5,599 nt of DNA from Collinsella aerofaciens (lineage in GTDB: Bacteria; Actinomycetota; Coriobacteriia; Coriobacteriales; Coriobacteriaceae): positions 1 through 5,599 of the forward strand of contig RPYR01000112.1 of assembly GCA_008671285.1 (NCBI GenBank), in the 5' to 3' direction. Below, piece after piece: positions 1-5,599 of the stretch (the stretch's first letter is position 1; each line of letters begins with the position of its first letter). A program made the translations under genes and the position numbers. The notes beneath the pieces were generated by a model. The model saw only the letters and a list, made by a program, of their open reading frames with translations. It searched no databases and had not been told where the DNA came from.

Positions 1-34
1 AAAACTCGGCTAGATGTTACAGATTGAGATGAAC
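1..34. repeat. Single arm of dispersed intergenic repeat, cut by the window edge
   Basis: The first 24 bases are identical to positions 5011-5034. The next ten bases differ only by C/T or A/G changes. The core reads CTAGATGTTACAGAT followed by a GAGA motif. At 5011-5044 the same sequence forms the loop end and right arm of a hairpin, so the matching left arm here probably lies just outside the window. In both places the repeat sits in the same orientation, about 20-25 bases beyond the T-tract of a minus-strand terminator. No coding potential is seen. The repeat is seen directly; its family and function are unknown to me. Confidence 0.75.
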
Positions 35-53
35 AGGAGGACGGGTGCGGTCT

Positions 54-97
54 AAACAAAATGGCCCGCGCATCACACATCGATGCACGGGCCATTT
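54..97 (-). terminator. Intrinsic terminator of the lacG-lacE operon
   Basis: A 10-bp perfect stem pairs 59-68 (AAATGGCCCG) with 88-97. After one mismatch, five more pairs join 70-74 to 82-86, leaving a 7-base loop. Read on the minus strand, the stem runs into TTTTGTTT. It starts about 32 bases after the lacE stop codon, the usual place for a Rho-independent terminator. It marks the end of the minus-strand operon, so no further gene such as an EIIA is cotranscribed downstream, unless by readthrough. Confidence 0.85.
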
Positions 98-129
98 ATT
101 GTCTGCAAGCGGCAGGTGGTGTCAGCGTC

Positions 130-1890
130 TTATGCCTCGAGGTTTTCCTCGATCCAGGCGACGGCACCCTTGGGATCCTTAGTGAGGTCGATGTACTGTT
201 TGCCCTTGGGCGACAGCAGCGTGATGCCCAGGCGGTCGGTGTCGGCCTTCATCTCGTTGTAATAGGTGCGAACCTGCGGAGCCAGGACGATGACGTTGTA
301 CTGGTCCATGATGGCGTAGTGGCTGCCGTAGGCACCGGCGTTGGCGGTAATGTCGATGCCCAGCTCGTCGGCGCCTTCCTTAAGCGCGTTGGCGAGCAGT
401 GCAGAGGTGCCGGCGCCAGCGCACAGAACCAGAACCCTCAGATCCTTGCCCTTAAGGGCGGACGGAGCTGCGGAGGCCTCAGTGGCAGAAGCGGTCTCGA
501 CAACAGGAGCCTCAACGGCGGGGGCGGCAGCGGTCTTGACGGCCTTGGTCTCCTCGGCCTCTTCTTCGGCCAGGGTCTCGGCCTCCTGCTTGCACAGGAC
601 GTTGTCGTAGGCCTTGCAGAACGGGTAGTAGATCAAGAAGTCAACGACCAGCAGGACGACAACCAGGACCAGAGAGATCGGCTGGAAGTTGGTGTCGATG
701 AAGGTGCCGATCGGTCCGGGGAGTGCCCACGGCATGGCATAGATAAAGCCGTTCATGCCCAAAAAGTCGATGAAGAACTTACCAATGAGGACGTTGGCCA
801 CGGGGGCAAACAGGAACGGGATCAGGAAGTACGGGTTGAGGATGATGGGCGCGGCGAACAGCAGCGGCTCGTTGACGGCGAACATCACGGGTACGACAGA
901 GGCTTTGCCGACGGCCTTGAGCTGCTTGGAGCGCATAAAGAGCAGGAAGATGATCGGGACAATGAACGTGGCGCCGGTGCCGCCGAGTTCGCCGATGTAG
1001 TTACCGAAGTTCTCGGTCAGGGCGAGGGCGGGGTGACCGCCGGCCTGCAGCGTGGCGAGGTTAGTGGTGATGTTGCCAAACAGCGCGGCGTTGAGGGCAG
1101 GCTTAACGACCGAGGGGCCGTGGATGCCCATGAACCAGAACAGCGGGATCATGAACCAGATGAGGGCGAGGCCGGCGTAGGAATCGGCAGCGGCGAACAG
1201 CGGGCTCACCAGCGTGGAGATGACGTTGGCAAACGGGACGGCCAAGCAGGTGCGGCAGATAACGTCGATGACGGCGACAAACAGGATGGAGAAGCTGAAG
1301 GCGAAGATGTCGCGGAAGTTCTGGGCGATGGCGCCGGGGACTTCTTTGGGCAGCTTGATGGTGATGTCTCGCTTAATGCAGAAGGCATAGATGTTGACCG
1401 TGGCAAATGCGGCGACAAAGGAGCTCAGCAGGCCCTTGGTGCCCATGTTGTCGGTAAAGAACACCGAGACATCGGCGCCGTCGATCTTGGCACTCGTCTG
1501 GGTAACGGCCAAGATGAGCATAGCGCACATGGCGGCGACCATGGTGCTCGTGGCGTTGATGGCCTTGCCGGCAGGCATGCGGCGGTTCTTGGAGCCGGTC
1601 AGCGCGCTTGCGGTGGTGCCGGCGACCATGATGCCCACGACGCCCATCGTGAAGTTGTAAACCTTGTTGCAGAAGTTCACGACGTCGACGTTCCACCAGT
1701 CGGGCAGCGTAAAGCCGCCGACCGTGGCGACAACGCCCGGCAGGGTCGAAATAAGCAGGAAGACAGAAGAAGACAGGATGATGGGCATTGCTGCCAAAAA
1801 GCCGTCTTTAATGGCCTGAAGGTAGATGTTCTTAGAGACCTTGTCGAAGTACGGCTGACCTTTCTCCAAGAACTTAACGATCGATTCCAT
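130..1890 (-). CDS. lacE: PTS lactose/cellobiose-family permease, fused EIIC-EIIB (EIICB)
   Basis: This is a membrane transporter of 586 residues, a typical length for LacE-type EIICB. It imports a beta-linked disaccharide while phosphorylating it. Residues 1-430 form the EIIC domain, with about ten hydrophobic segments (for example near 29-50, 78-98, 112-133, 151-171, 195-222, 240-256, 305-320, 345-372 and 404-423). It carries the family's GIHGP motif (His257) and NEP motif (Glu341), which match sugar-contacting residues in the structurally known family member ChbC. An Ala/Glu/Pro-rich linker spans about 435-480. The EIIB domain begins near 484 and holds the phosphorylated cysteine, Cys490, in LVLCAGAGTSALLA. 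The ATG start has a strong GAGGAG ribosome site (1899-1904) 8 bases upstream. It follows lacG by 176 bases on the same strand. The partner gene suggests lactose, but cellobiose or another beta-glycoside cannot be excluded. No EIIA domain is fused to it or encoded nearby. Confidence 0.93.
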   Translation of the reverse strand: MESIVKFLEKGQPYFDKVSKNIYLQAIKDGFLAAMPIILSSSVFLLISTLPGVVATVGGFTLPDWWNVDVVNFCNKVYNFTMGVVGIMVAGTTASALTGSKNRRMPAGKAINATSTMVAAMCAMLILAVTQTSAKIDGADVSVFFTDNMGTKGLLSSFVAAFATVNIYAFCIKRDITIKLPKEVPGAIAQNFRDIFAFSFSILFVAVIDVICRTCLAVPFANVISTLVSPLFAAADSYAGLALIWFMIPLFWFMGIHGPSVVKPALNAALFGNITTNLATLQAGGHPALALTENFGNYIGELGGTGATFIVPIIFLLFMRSKQLKAVGKASVVPVMFAVNEPLLFAAPIILNPYFLIPFLFAPVANVLIGKFFIDFLGMNGFIYAMPWALPGPIGTFIDTNFQPISLVLVVVLLVVDFLIYYPFCKAYDNVLCKQEAETLAEEEAEETKAVKTAAAPAVEAPVVETASATEASAAPSALKGKDLRVLVLCAGAGTSALLANALKEGADELGIDITANAGAYGSHYAIMDQYNVIVLAPQVRTYYNEMKADTDRLGITLLSPKGKQYIDLTKDPKGAVAWIEENLEA

Positions 1891-1951
1891 AGTTCACGCT
1901 CCTCTTTGCATGAAATCTTAATGGCATGGACGTTGAAAACCTATATGGTCT

Positions 1952-2045
1952 CCCGCTTGCTAAAAGCCCGGGTGCAGGCGGGGCCGGTCCCAGGGGGAGA
2001 GAGGGGAGCGGCTGGGTTTGTATCGCATAGGGCCGCTCCCTTCTC
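1952..2045 (-). other. Two intercistronic hairpins between lacG and lacE
   Basis: The gap between the two genes (1891-2066) holds a strong inverted repeat. Positions 1999-2012 pair with 2032-2045 over 14 bp with a single G-U wobble; the core is GGGAGCGGC/GCCGCTCCC and the loop is 19 bases. It begins about 20 bases after the lacG stop codon. A second, weaker hairpin lies at 1952-1972 (GCTT/AAGC plus CCC/GGG with a two-base bulge). Neither is followed by a run of T on the minus strand, so they do not look like full terminators. Such structures between operon genes often block exonuclease decay of the upstream message or reduce expression of the downstream gene. That role here is inference. Confidence 0.6.
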
Positions 2046-2066
2046 GGGGGAAAGCGAGGCGATGCG

Positions 2067-3515
2067 CTACTGCGCGTCCGCCATAGTGTCGGCGAGCTCC
2101 TTGTACCAGAGTGCCGACTGCTTGATGTAGCGTTTTTGCGTGTCGAAGTCGATGTAGAACAGGCCGTAGCGCTTGTTATAGCCGTTGGCCCACGAGAACT
2201 GGTCCTGCAGGCTCCAGATAAAGTAGCCCTGGACGTCGACGCCCTCGGCGCGCGCCTGGAGCACCTTCTCCATGTGCTGGTCGACAAAGTCGATGCGCTC
2301 GGGATCGGCGACGATGCCGTTTGCGTCGGGCTCGGGGTCCTTGTGGCCCAGGCCGTTTTCGGTGATATAGATGACGGGGAGGTTGGGATAGGTGGCGCTG
2401 ATGTGCTTGAGCGTGTCGTAGAGGCCTTGCGGGTAGATGAGCCAATCCCAGTCGGTGGTGGGGATACCCGGCATATCGACCTGCTGCCCGACGCCCTTAA
2501 ACTTAAAGCACGAGGTGCCCTTGTCTCCGGTGCCGTTAAAGCTGTTGGTTGACTCGCCATCGTAGGCGGCGATAAACGCCGACTGATAGTAGTTGAGGCC
2601 GAACATATCGTTGCGGGGCGCCGCCTTGGCGAGCTCCTCCATGTCGCTGTCCTCAACCGTAAGTGTGGCGTTGTTGGCACGCAGAATCTCGTTGATGAGT
2701 GAGAGGGTGCGCGCGGAGTAGTGACCCAGGAAGGCGCCGTCCATGATGAAGTCGGTGTAGAAGGCGTTGTACAGGTCGGCGGCGTGCTGGTCGGCGGGCG
2801 AGTCGGTGGCAGGATATGCCGGCGTCAGGACGTTGACCATGCCAATGCGTCCGCCCAGGTGCTCGGTCTCGTCAAGATCCTTATACAGGTTGACGGCGCG
2901 GGCGTGGGCAACGAGCTCGTTGTGCTGGCTCTGGATGCCGCTCGTCACATCAAAGTGATGGTTGGGCGGGAAGTTGCCTTGGATGTATTGGGAGTGCGAG
3001 AGGCTGATGAGCTCGTTGATGGTGAACCAATTCTTGACCTCGCGGAACTCGCGGAAGCAGAACTCGGCATAGCGCACATAGGCGTCGACGGTCTTGCGGT
3101 TGAGCCAGTCGCCCTGGTTGAACAGGGCGGCGGGGGAGTCAAAGTGATGCAGGGACACATAGGGCTCGACGCCATACTTTTTGCAGCAGGCGAACAGCTC
3201 GTGGTAGTGCTTAACGCCCTCGGCGAGGGGTTCGGCATCGTCGCCGTTGGGGAAGATGCGGGTCCAGGCGATGGACACACGAATGGCGTTGAGTCCATGC
3301 TCGGCAGAAAGGCGGATATCCTCCTCGTAGCGGTTGTAGAAATCACTGGCCGGGTCGGGCAAAAAGCGACCCTGGGCGACAAGGTAATCGTCCCACATGG
3401 TCTTACCCTTGCCTGCCACCTTCGTGGAACCTTCCGTTTGGTACGCGGCGGTTGCGGCGCCCCAAACAAAGCCCTTCGGCAGCTGCTGTACGCGGTTTAG
3501 CAAAGACATATGCAT
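2067..3515 (-). CDS. lacG: GH1 6-phospho-beta-galactosidase / 6-phospho-beta-glucosidase (LacG-like)
   Basis: This cytoplasmic family 1 glycoside hydrolase cleaves the 6-phosphorylated disaccharide delivered by the PTS. The protein is 482 residues, close to the ~470 of known LacG. It starts with the GH1 N-terminal signature (FVWGAATAAYQTEG, 16-29). The acid/base glutamate is Glu168 in FTINE, and the nucleophile is Glu386 in ITENG. The phosphate-binding set near the C-terminus is Ser441, Lys448 and Tyr450 in SWANGYNKRYG. Trp442 matches the LacG tryptophan associated with preference for 6-phospho-galactosides, but I cannot settle galacto versus gluco specificity by eye. Two ATGs stand two codons apart (3515 and 3509). 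The GAGGG ribosome site is 3 bases from the first and 9 from the second, so the second may be the true start. It is the first gene of the operon with lacE and is read divergently from the LacI-type regulator. Confidence 0.93.
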   Translation of the reverse strand: MHMSLLNRVQQLPKGFVWGAATAAYQTEGSTKVAGKGKTMWDDYLVAQGRFLPDPASDFYNRYEEDIRLSAEHGLNAIRVSIAWTRIFPNGDDAEPLAEGVKHYHELFACCKKYGVEPYVSLHHFDSPAALFNQGDWLNRKTVDAYVRYAEFCFREFREVKNWFTINELISLSHSQYIQGNFPPNHHFDVTSGIQSQHNELVAHARAVNLYKDLDETEHLGGRIGMVNVLTPAYPATDSPADQHAADLYNAFYTDFIMDGAFLGHYSARTLSLINEILRANNATLTVEDSDMEELAKAAPRNDMFGLNYYQSAFIAAYDGESTNSFNGTGDKGTSCFKFKGVGQQVDMPGIPTTDWDWLIYPQGLYDTLKHISATYPNLPVIYITENGLGHKDPEPDANGIVADPERIDFVDQHMEKVLQARAEGVDVQGYFIWSLQDQFSWANGYNKRYGLFYIDFDTQKRYIKQSALWYKELADTMADAQ

Positions 3516-3630
3516 ACACCCTCTCGTCTCGCTGTTCGATATTGTGCGTTTGCGCTCAGGAGGCTCCCTGGTTAGCGTTCAGCGGTGAAAAAGCCCGATA
3601 AACACTATCTTAAAATGATTAGAACCAAAA

Positions 3631-3646
3631 TGAGCACGTGAACATT
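3631..3646. promoter_or_regulatory. LacI-type operator O1 (lacG side)
   Basis: The site reads TGAGCACGTGAACATT. Its first 14 bases form an imperfect palindrome, TG-AG-CACGTG-AA-CA, around a central CG. That is the layout of LacI/GalR-family operators and the related catabolite (cre) sites. The motif recurs at 3653 and 3785, always beginning TGAGCACGT. It lies in the probable lacG promoter, where binding would block transcription. The divergent LacI-family regulator is the likely ligand, by inference from position. Confidence 0.7.
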
Positions 3647-3652
3647 TGACAA

Positions 3653-3668
3653 TGAGCACGTTAACATC
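3653..3668. promoter_or_regulatory. LacI-type operator O2 (lacG side)
   Basis: The site reads TGAGCACGTTAACATC, a second copy of the O1 motif in the same orientation. It matches O1 at 14 of 16 positions. The centres are 22 bases apart, about two helical turns, so two repressor dimers could sit on the same face of the DNA. It lies on the lacG side of the control region, next to the minus-strand TTGTCA element. Confidence 0.7.
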
Positions 3669-3742
3669 CGGCTGGGATGTATAGAAACAAAACAACTTCA
3701 AACAGCCGCGAACGGTTGTATTTGTTCGGTAAGCGGTTTTGA

Positions 3743-3772
3743 TTGACAGAAGTTTTCATGTTGTGGTATATG
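3743..3772 (+). promoter_or_regulatory. Promoter of the LacI-family regulator gene
   Basis: A perfect -35 box TTGACA (3743-3748) is followed after 18 bases by TATATG (3767-3772). TG plus one base sits directly before it (3764-3766), the extended -10 arrangement. Transcription would start near 3779-3780, just ahead of operator O3, leaving an untranslated leader of about 70 bases if translation starts at 3851. This is the clearest promoter in the window. Confidence 0.75.
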
Positions 3773-3784
3773 GCTCGGGTATCA

Positions 3785-3800
3785 TGAGCACGTTATCAAT
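3785..3800. promoter_or_regulatory. LacI-type operator O3 (regulator side, autoregulation)
   Basis: The site reads TGAGCACGTTATCAAT and shares its first 11 bases with O2. It begins 12 bases after the -10 box of the regulator promoter, so it falls at or just after the transcription start. Bound repressor there would block its own transcription. Its centre is 132 bases from O2 and 154 from O1, distances at which DNA looping between the two promoters is possible. Looping is speculative. Confidence 0.7.
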
Positions 3801-3850
3801 GTATGTACGATGCGCCATGGGCGCGGGGAATAGTTGGGAAGCAGGTTAGC

Positions 3851-4888
3851 GTGGAAGGCATGGATCAGCAGACAAGGAATGGTCGTTCGGCGAGCGCGGC
3901 AGAGGTTGCGGCGCTCGCTGGCGTGAGCCGCCAGACTGTGTCTCGCGTGGTCAACGGTATGCCCAACGTGACGGAAAAGACGCGCAAACGTGTGCTGGCC
4001 GCCATGGAAGAGCTGGGCTTTCGTCCCAATTTTGCTGGAGCGGCGTTGCGCGGCGGGTCGTATCGTTCTATTGGCCTGTGCATGTACAACATCACACGTG
4101 TCGGTAACCTGGCGACGCTCGAGGGTATCATGCAAGCGGCGCGCGAGCACGATTTTGCCGTCACTATGATCGAGATGGGCGGCGACAAGCCCTATGCACT
4201 TGCCGATGCCTCGCGCCGCATGGTCGAGCGACCCGTCGACGGCATGATTCTCAACATGAACCGCATGGCTCCCGATTTTGAGGAGTTTGTTCCCCAGCCG
4301 GGAGTGCGAACGGTCATCCTGTCCATGTATGCGCATCCGCGCTGCACGACGATCGACTCCGACCAGTATGGTTCGTGCGAGCTGTTGACCAATTATCTGC
4401 TGGAACATGGTCACTCGAATATGCGGTTTGTGGCGGGTCCGGAAAACTCGATTTCCTCGCGTTTTCGTGAGGCCGGTTGGCGCGATACGCTGGGTCGTGC
4501 TCATGTCGATGCCGCTCCGATGCTGCGTGGCGATTGGAGTGCGGACAGTGGGTACGCCATGGGCGAGCGGATTGCGGCCGAGGTGCTTGCCGGCGGGTCG
4601 CAGGCGCCGACTGCCGTGCTTGCGGCAAATGACCAGATGGCGCTGGGCGTTATCGCCGCGCTCGAGAACGCGGGCCTGTCCGTGCCCGACGACGTGAGCG
4701 TGGTTGGTATCGACGACGCACTCGAGGGACTTGTTCCTCACAATCGGCTGACGACGCTGCGATTTGATTTGCGCGGTGTCGGTAAGCTTGCGTTTGAGGC
4801 GGCGATTGGAGAGAGCTCGTCTATCGAGGCGATTCATGTGCCGAGTACGCTGGTCGAACGCTCGACTGTTAGGGACATACGGGGTTAG
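3851..4888 (+). CDS. LacI/GalR-family transcriptional repressor
   Basis: This DNA-binding regulator senses a sugar or sugar phosphate and probably controls the divergent lacG-lacE operon and itself. From the GTG start it is 345 residues, typical for the family. The helix-turn-helix spans about 15-36 (AAEVAALAGVSRQTVSRVVN), followed by the hinge helix near 58-68. The periplasmic-binding-protein-like sensor fold runs from about 72 to the end. It includes the late family motifs AANDQMALGV (near 258-267) and VVGIDD (near 284-289). The reading frame is open further upstream with an ATG at 3803, but that codon has no ribosome site and touches operator O3. The GTG at 3851 has AGCAGG about 5 bases upstream, and an ATG at 3860 is a close alternative. 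The inducer cannot be read from the sequence. It converges with the partial GH1 gene to its right. Confidence 0.92.
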   Translation: MEGMDQQTRNGRSASAAEVAALAGVSRQTVSRVVNGMPNVTEKTRKRVLAAMEELGFRPNFAGAALRGGSYRSIGLCMYNITRVGNLATLEGIMQAAREHDFAVTMIEMGGDKPYALADASRRMVERPVDGMILNMNRMAPDFEEFVPQPGVRTVILSMYAHPRCTTIDSDQYGSCELLTNYLLEHGHSNMRFVAGPENSISSRFREAGWRDTLGRAHVDAAPMLRGDWSADSGYAMGERIAAEVLAGGSQAPTAVLAANDQMALGVIAALENAGLSVPDDVSVVGIDDALEGLVPHNRLTTLRFDLRGVGKLAFEAAIGESSSIEAIHVPSTLVERSTVRDIRG

Positions 4889-4895
4889 GTCCTAC

Positions 4896-5045
4896 TCCGT
4901 TTGTCTCGATTTGTAACAGGTAGACGGTCAAAAGCGGGCTACGTGTTACAGATTTAGATTCTTCGGAAAGAGCAATCCTGTTCGTCTCAATCTGTAACAG
5001 CTAGGACCAAAAAACTCGGCTAGATGTTACAGATCGAGACAAACG
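4896..5045. repeat. Four-arm intergenic repeat block able to form two hairpins
   Basis: Four copies of a roughly 25-base unit with core CTGTTACAGAT and a GAGAC-like tail lie in alternating orientation: 4896-4923 (reverse), 4941-4967 (forward), 4980-5004 (reverse) and 5020-5044 (forward). The last two form a 25-bp inverted repeat with three mismatches and a 15-base loop (5005-5019). The first two form a looser hairpin centred on TGTAACA. The block fills the gap between the converging regulator and GH1 genes. It may help stop transcription from the left, since I see no T-run terminator for the regulator on the plus strand. It resembles REP/BIME-type repeats in layout. I do not recognise the family, and no protein is encoded. 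Confidence 0.8.
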
Positions 5046-5060
5046 GCTCCCGACCAGCCC

Positions 5061-5109
5061 AAAAACAAAAAGACCGGGGGCGGCGCGCCGTGTGACGTGC
5101 CGCCCCCGG
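5061..5109 (-). terminator. Intrinsic terminator of the partial GH1 gene
   Basis: An 11-bp perfect GC-rich stem pairs 5074-5084 (CCGGGGGCGGC) with 5099-5109. Three more pairs, one a G-T wobble, extend it to 14 bp with an 8-base loop. Read on the minus strand, it is followed by TCTTTTTGTTTTT (5061-5073). It begins about 47 bases after the GH1 stop codon. This is a very strong Rho-independent terminator reading leftward. Confidence 0.9.
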
Positions 5110-5155
5110 CTGAGAAATGGGGACAGGTTGTGTGAGCGGGCAACCCCGCCAGCCA

Positions 5156-5599
5156 CTAGTCCAGACGACGGGTCTGCGCCACGTGCTTATACCAGTATGC
5201 GCTTGCCTTGGGCGTGCGCTTCTGGGTTTCAAAGTCAACGTAAAAGAAGCCGTAACGCTTGTTGTAGCCGTTGGTCCAGGAGAACTGATCCTGCAGGCTC
5301 CACAGGAAGTAGCCGCCCACGTTGACACCCACCTCCATGGCCTTGAGCAGCCAGCGCAGGTGCTGCTCGATGTAGTCGATGCGCGGCTGGTCGTCCACAA
5401 AACCGTCCTTGTAGGGGTCCTTGTAGCCCATGCCGTTCTCGGTGATGAAGATCTGCTTGTAGTGGGGGTCGCGCTGCGTAATGTAGACCAGCAGATCGAA
5501 CAGACCCTCGGGATAGATGATCCAGTCCCAGGCGGTGGTGGGGATGCCAGGCTTGTTCACATGCTCGCCAATGCCCTTAACGCGCCAGCGGCCAGTGCC
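5156..5599 (-). CDS. Second GH1 6-phospho-beta-glycosidase, C-terminal part (5' end outside window)
   Basis: Only the last 147 codons and the stop lie in the window. The frame stays open to the right edge, and the 13 codons before the valine GTG at 5560 read GTGRWRVKGIGEH, which aligns with residues 329-345 of the lacG product with a small gap. The GTG is therefore an internal codon, not a start. The fragment contains the catalytic nucleophile in FITENG and the WSLQDQFSWTNGYNKRYG block with the phosphate-binding Ser, Lys and Tyr. It ends like LacG with a conserved SA.WYK segment. By eye about half its residues match the lacG product, so it is a diverged paralogue, not a recent copy. It is probably a 6-phospho-beta-glucosidase or galactosidase. 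Its acid/base residue and promoter lie outside the window, so completeness cannot be judged. Confidence 0.9.
   Translation of the reverse strand, partial: GTGRWRVKGIGEHVNKPGIPTTAWDWIIYPEGLFDLLVYITQRDPHYKQIFITENGMGYKDPYKDGFVDDQPRIDYIEQHLRWLLKAMEVGVNVGGYFLWSLQDQFSWTNGYNKRYGFFYVDFETQKRTPKASAYWYKHVAQTRRLD

Larger units (their letters stand above)
3516..3690 (-). promoter_or_regulatory. lacG leader and promoter region
   Basis: This AT-richer stretch upstream of lacG holds two operator-like sites (listed separately) and must contain the lacG promoter. On the minus strand a good -35-like TTGTCA (3647-3652) lies between the two sites, but no good -10 falls at 16-18 bases. Minus-strand TCTAAT (3618-3623), TAAGAT (3607-3612) and TATACA (3678-3683) are possible -10 elements without a well-placed -35. 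I cannot fix the start site. The leader includes a small hairpin around 3557-3570 (CAGG/CCTG, loop of six). I see no riboswitch, no antiterminator target and no small gene here. Confidence 0.45.

Noticed and set aside
1999..2045. Intrinsic terminator after lacG
   Set aside because: The stem is strong, but no T-run follows it on the minus strand, so I list it as an intercistronic hairpin instead.
61..2130. 689-codon open frame on the plus strand
   Set aside because: It lies opposite lacE, which has clear family motifs and a ribosome site. The antisense product is low-complexity, rich in Gly, Asp, Val and Arg, as expected from the complement of a GC-rich gene, and its start falls inside the terminator stem.
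2721..3500. 259-codon open frame on the plus strand opposite lacG
   Set aside because: It is an antisense shadow of a well-supported GH1 gene. It has no recognisable domain and no convincing ribosome site.
3516..3630. Antiterminator (RAT/LicT-type) or riboswitch leader upstream of lacG
   Set aside because: Only a small CAGG/CCTG hairpin is visible. No leader terminator or recognisable RAT sequence is present, and a LacI-type regulator already accounts for control.
3782..4837. 351-codon open frame on the minus strand opposite the regulator
   Set aside because: The plus-strand frame encodes a textbook LacI-family protein. The antisense product is rich in Arg and His and has no domain.
4896..5045. 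CRISPR array
   Set aside because: The units alternate in orientation, differ in sequence and have unequal, very short gaps. There are no uniform spacers and no cas genes.
5156..5560. A complete 134-codon gene starting at GTG 5560
   Set aside because: The frame continues to the window edge, and the upstream codons still align with LacG, so this is the tail of a full-length GH1 gene rather than a short independent protein.

Overview
The window is a compact carbohydrate-uptake locus from a fairly GC-rich bacterium. It has a lactose/cellobiose-family phosphotransferase (PTS) permease, a family 1 6-phospho-glycosidase, a divergently transcribed LacI-type repressor, and the 3' end of a second family 1 6-phospho-glycosidase. 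Gene content, base composition and codon use fit a gut actinobacterium of the Coriobacteriia, with Collinsella as my best guess. That taxonomic call is an inference from style only; no marker gene is present.

Layout from left to right. Positions 1-34 hold one arm of a dispersed repeat, followed by an intrinsic terminator (54-97) that reads on the minus strand. The minus-strand genes are lacE-like EIICB (130-1890) and, upstream of it in the same transcription direction, lacG-like GH1 (2067-3515). The 176-base gap between them holds two hairpins, the larger with a 14-bp stem. A control region (3516-3850) separates lacG from the LacI-family gene (plus strand, 3851-4888). It carries three copies of a 14-base operator-like sequence, two on the lacG side and one just after a good promoter for the regulator. 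After the regulator comes a 150-base block of four alternating repeat arms (4896-5045) that can form two hairpins. Next is a strong minus-strand terminator (5061-5109) and the last 147 codons of a second GH1 gene that runs off the right edge (5156-5599).

Likely working model. EIICB imports and phosphorylates a beta-linked disaccharide such as lactose or cellobiose. LacG then hydrolyses the 6-phosphate product in the cytoplasm. The repressor binds the three operators to silence both the lacG-lacE operon and its own gene until an inducer appears. EIIB is fused to EIIC, but no EIIA gene is visible, so it must come from elsewhere. I see no evidence for an entirely new type of system. The parts most worth a second look are the operator arrangement, the intercistronic hairpins and the repeat elements placed next to terminators.
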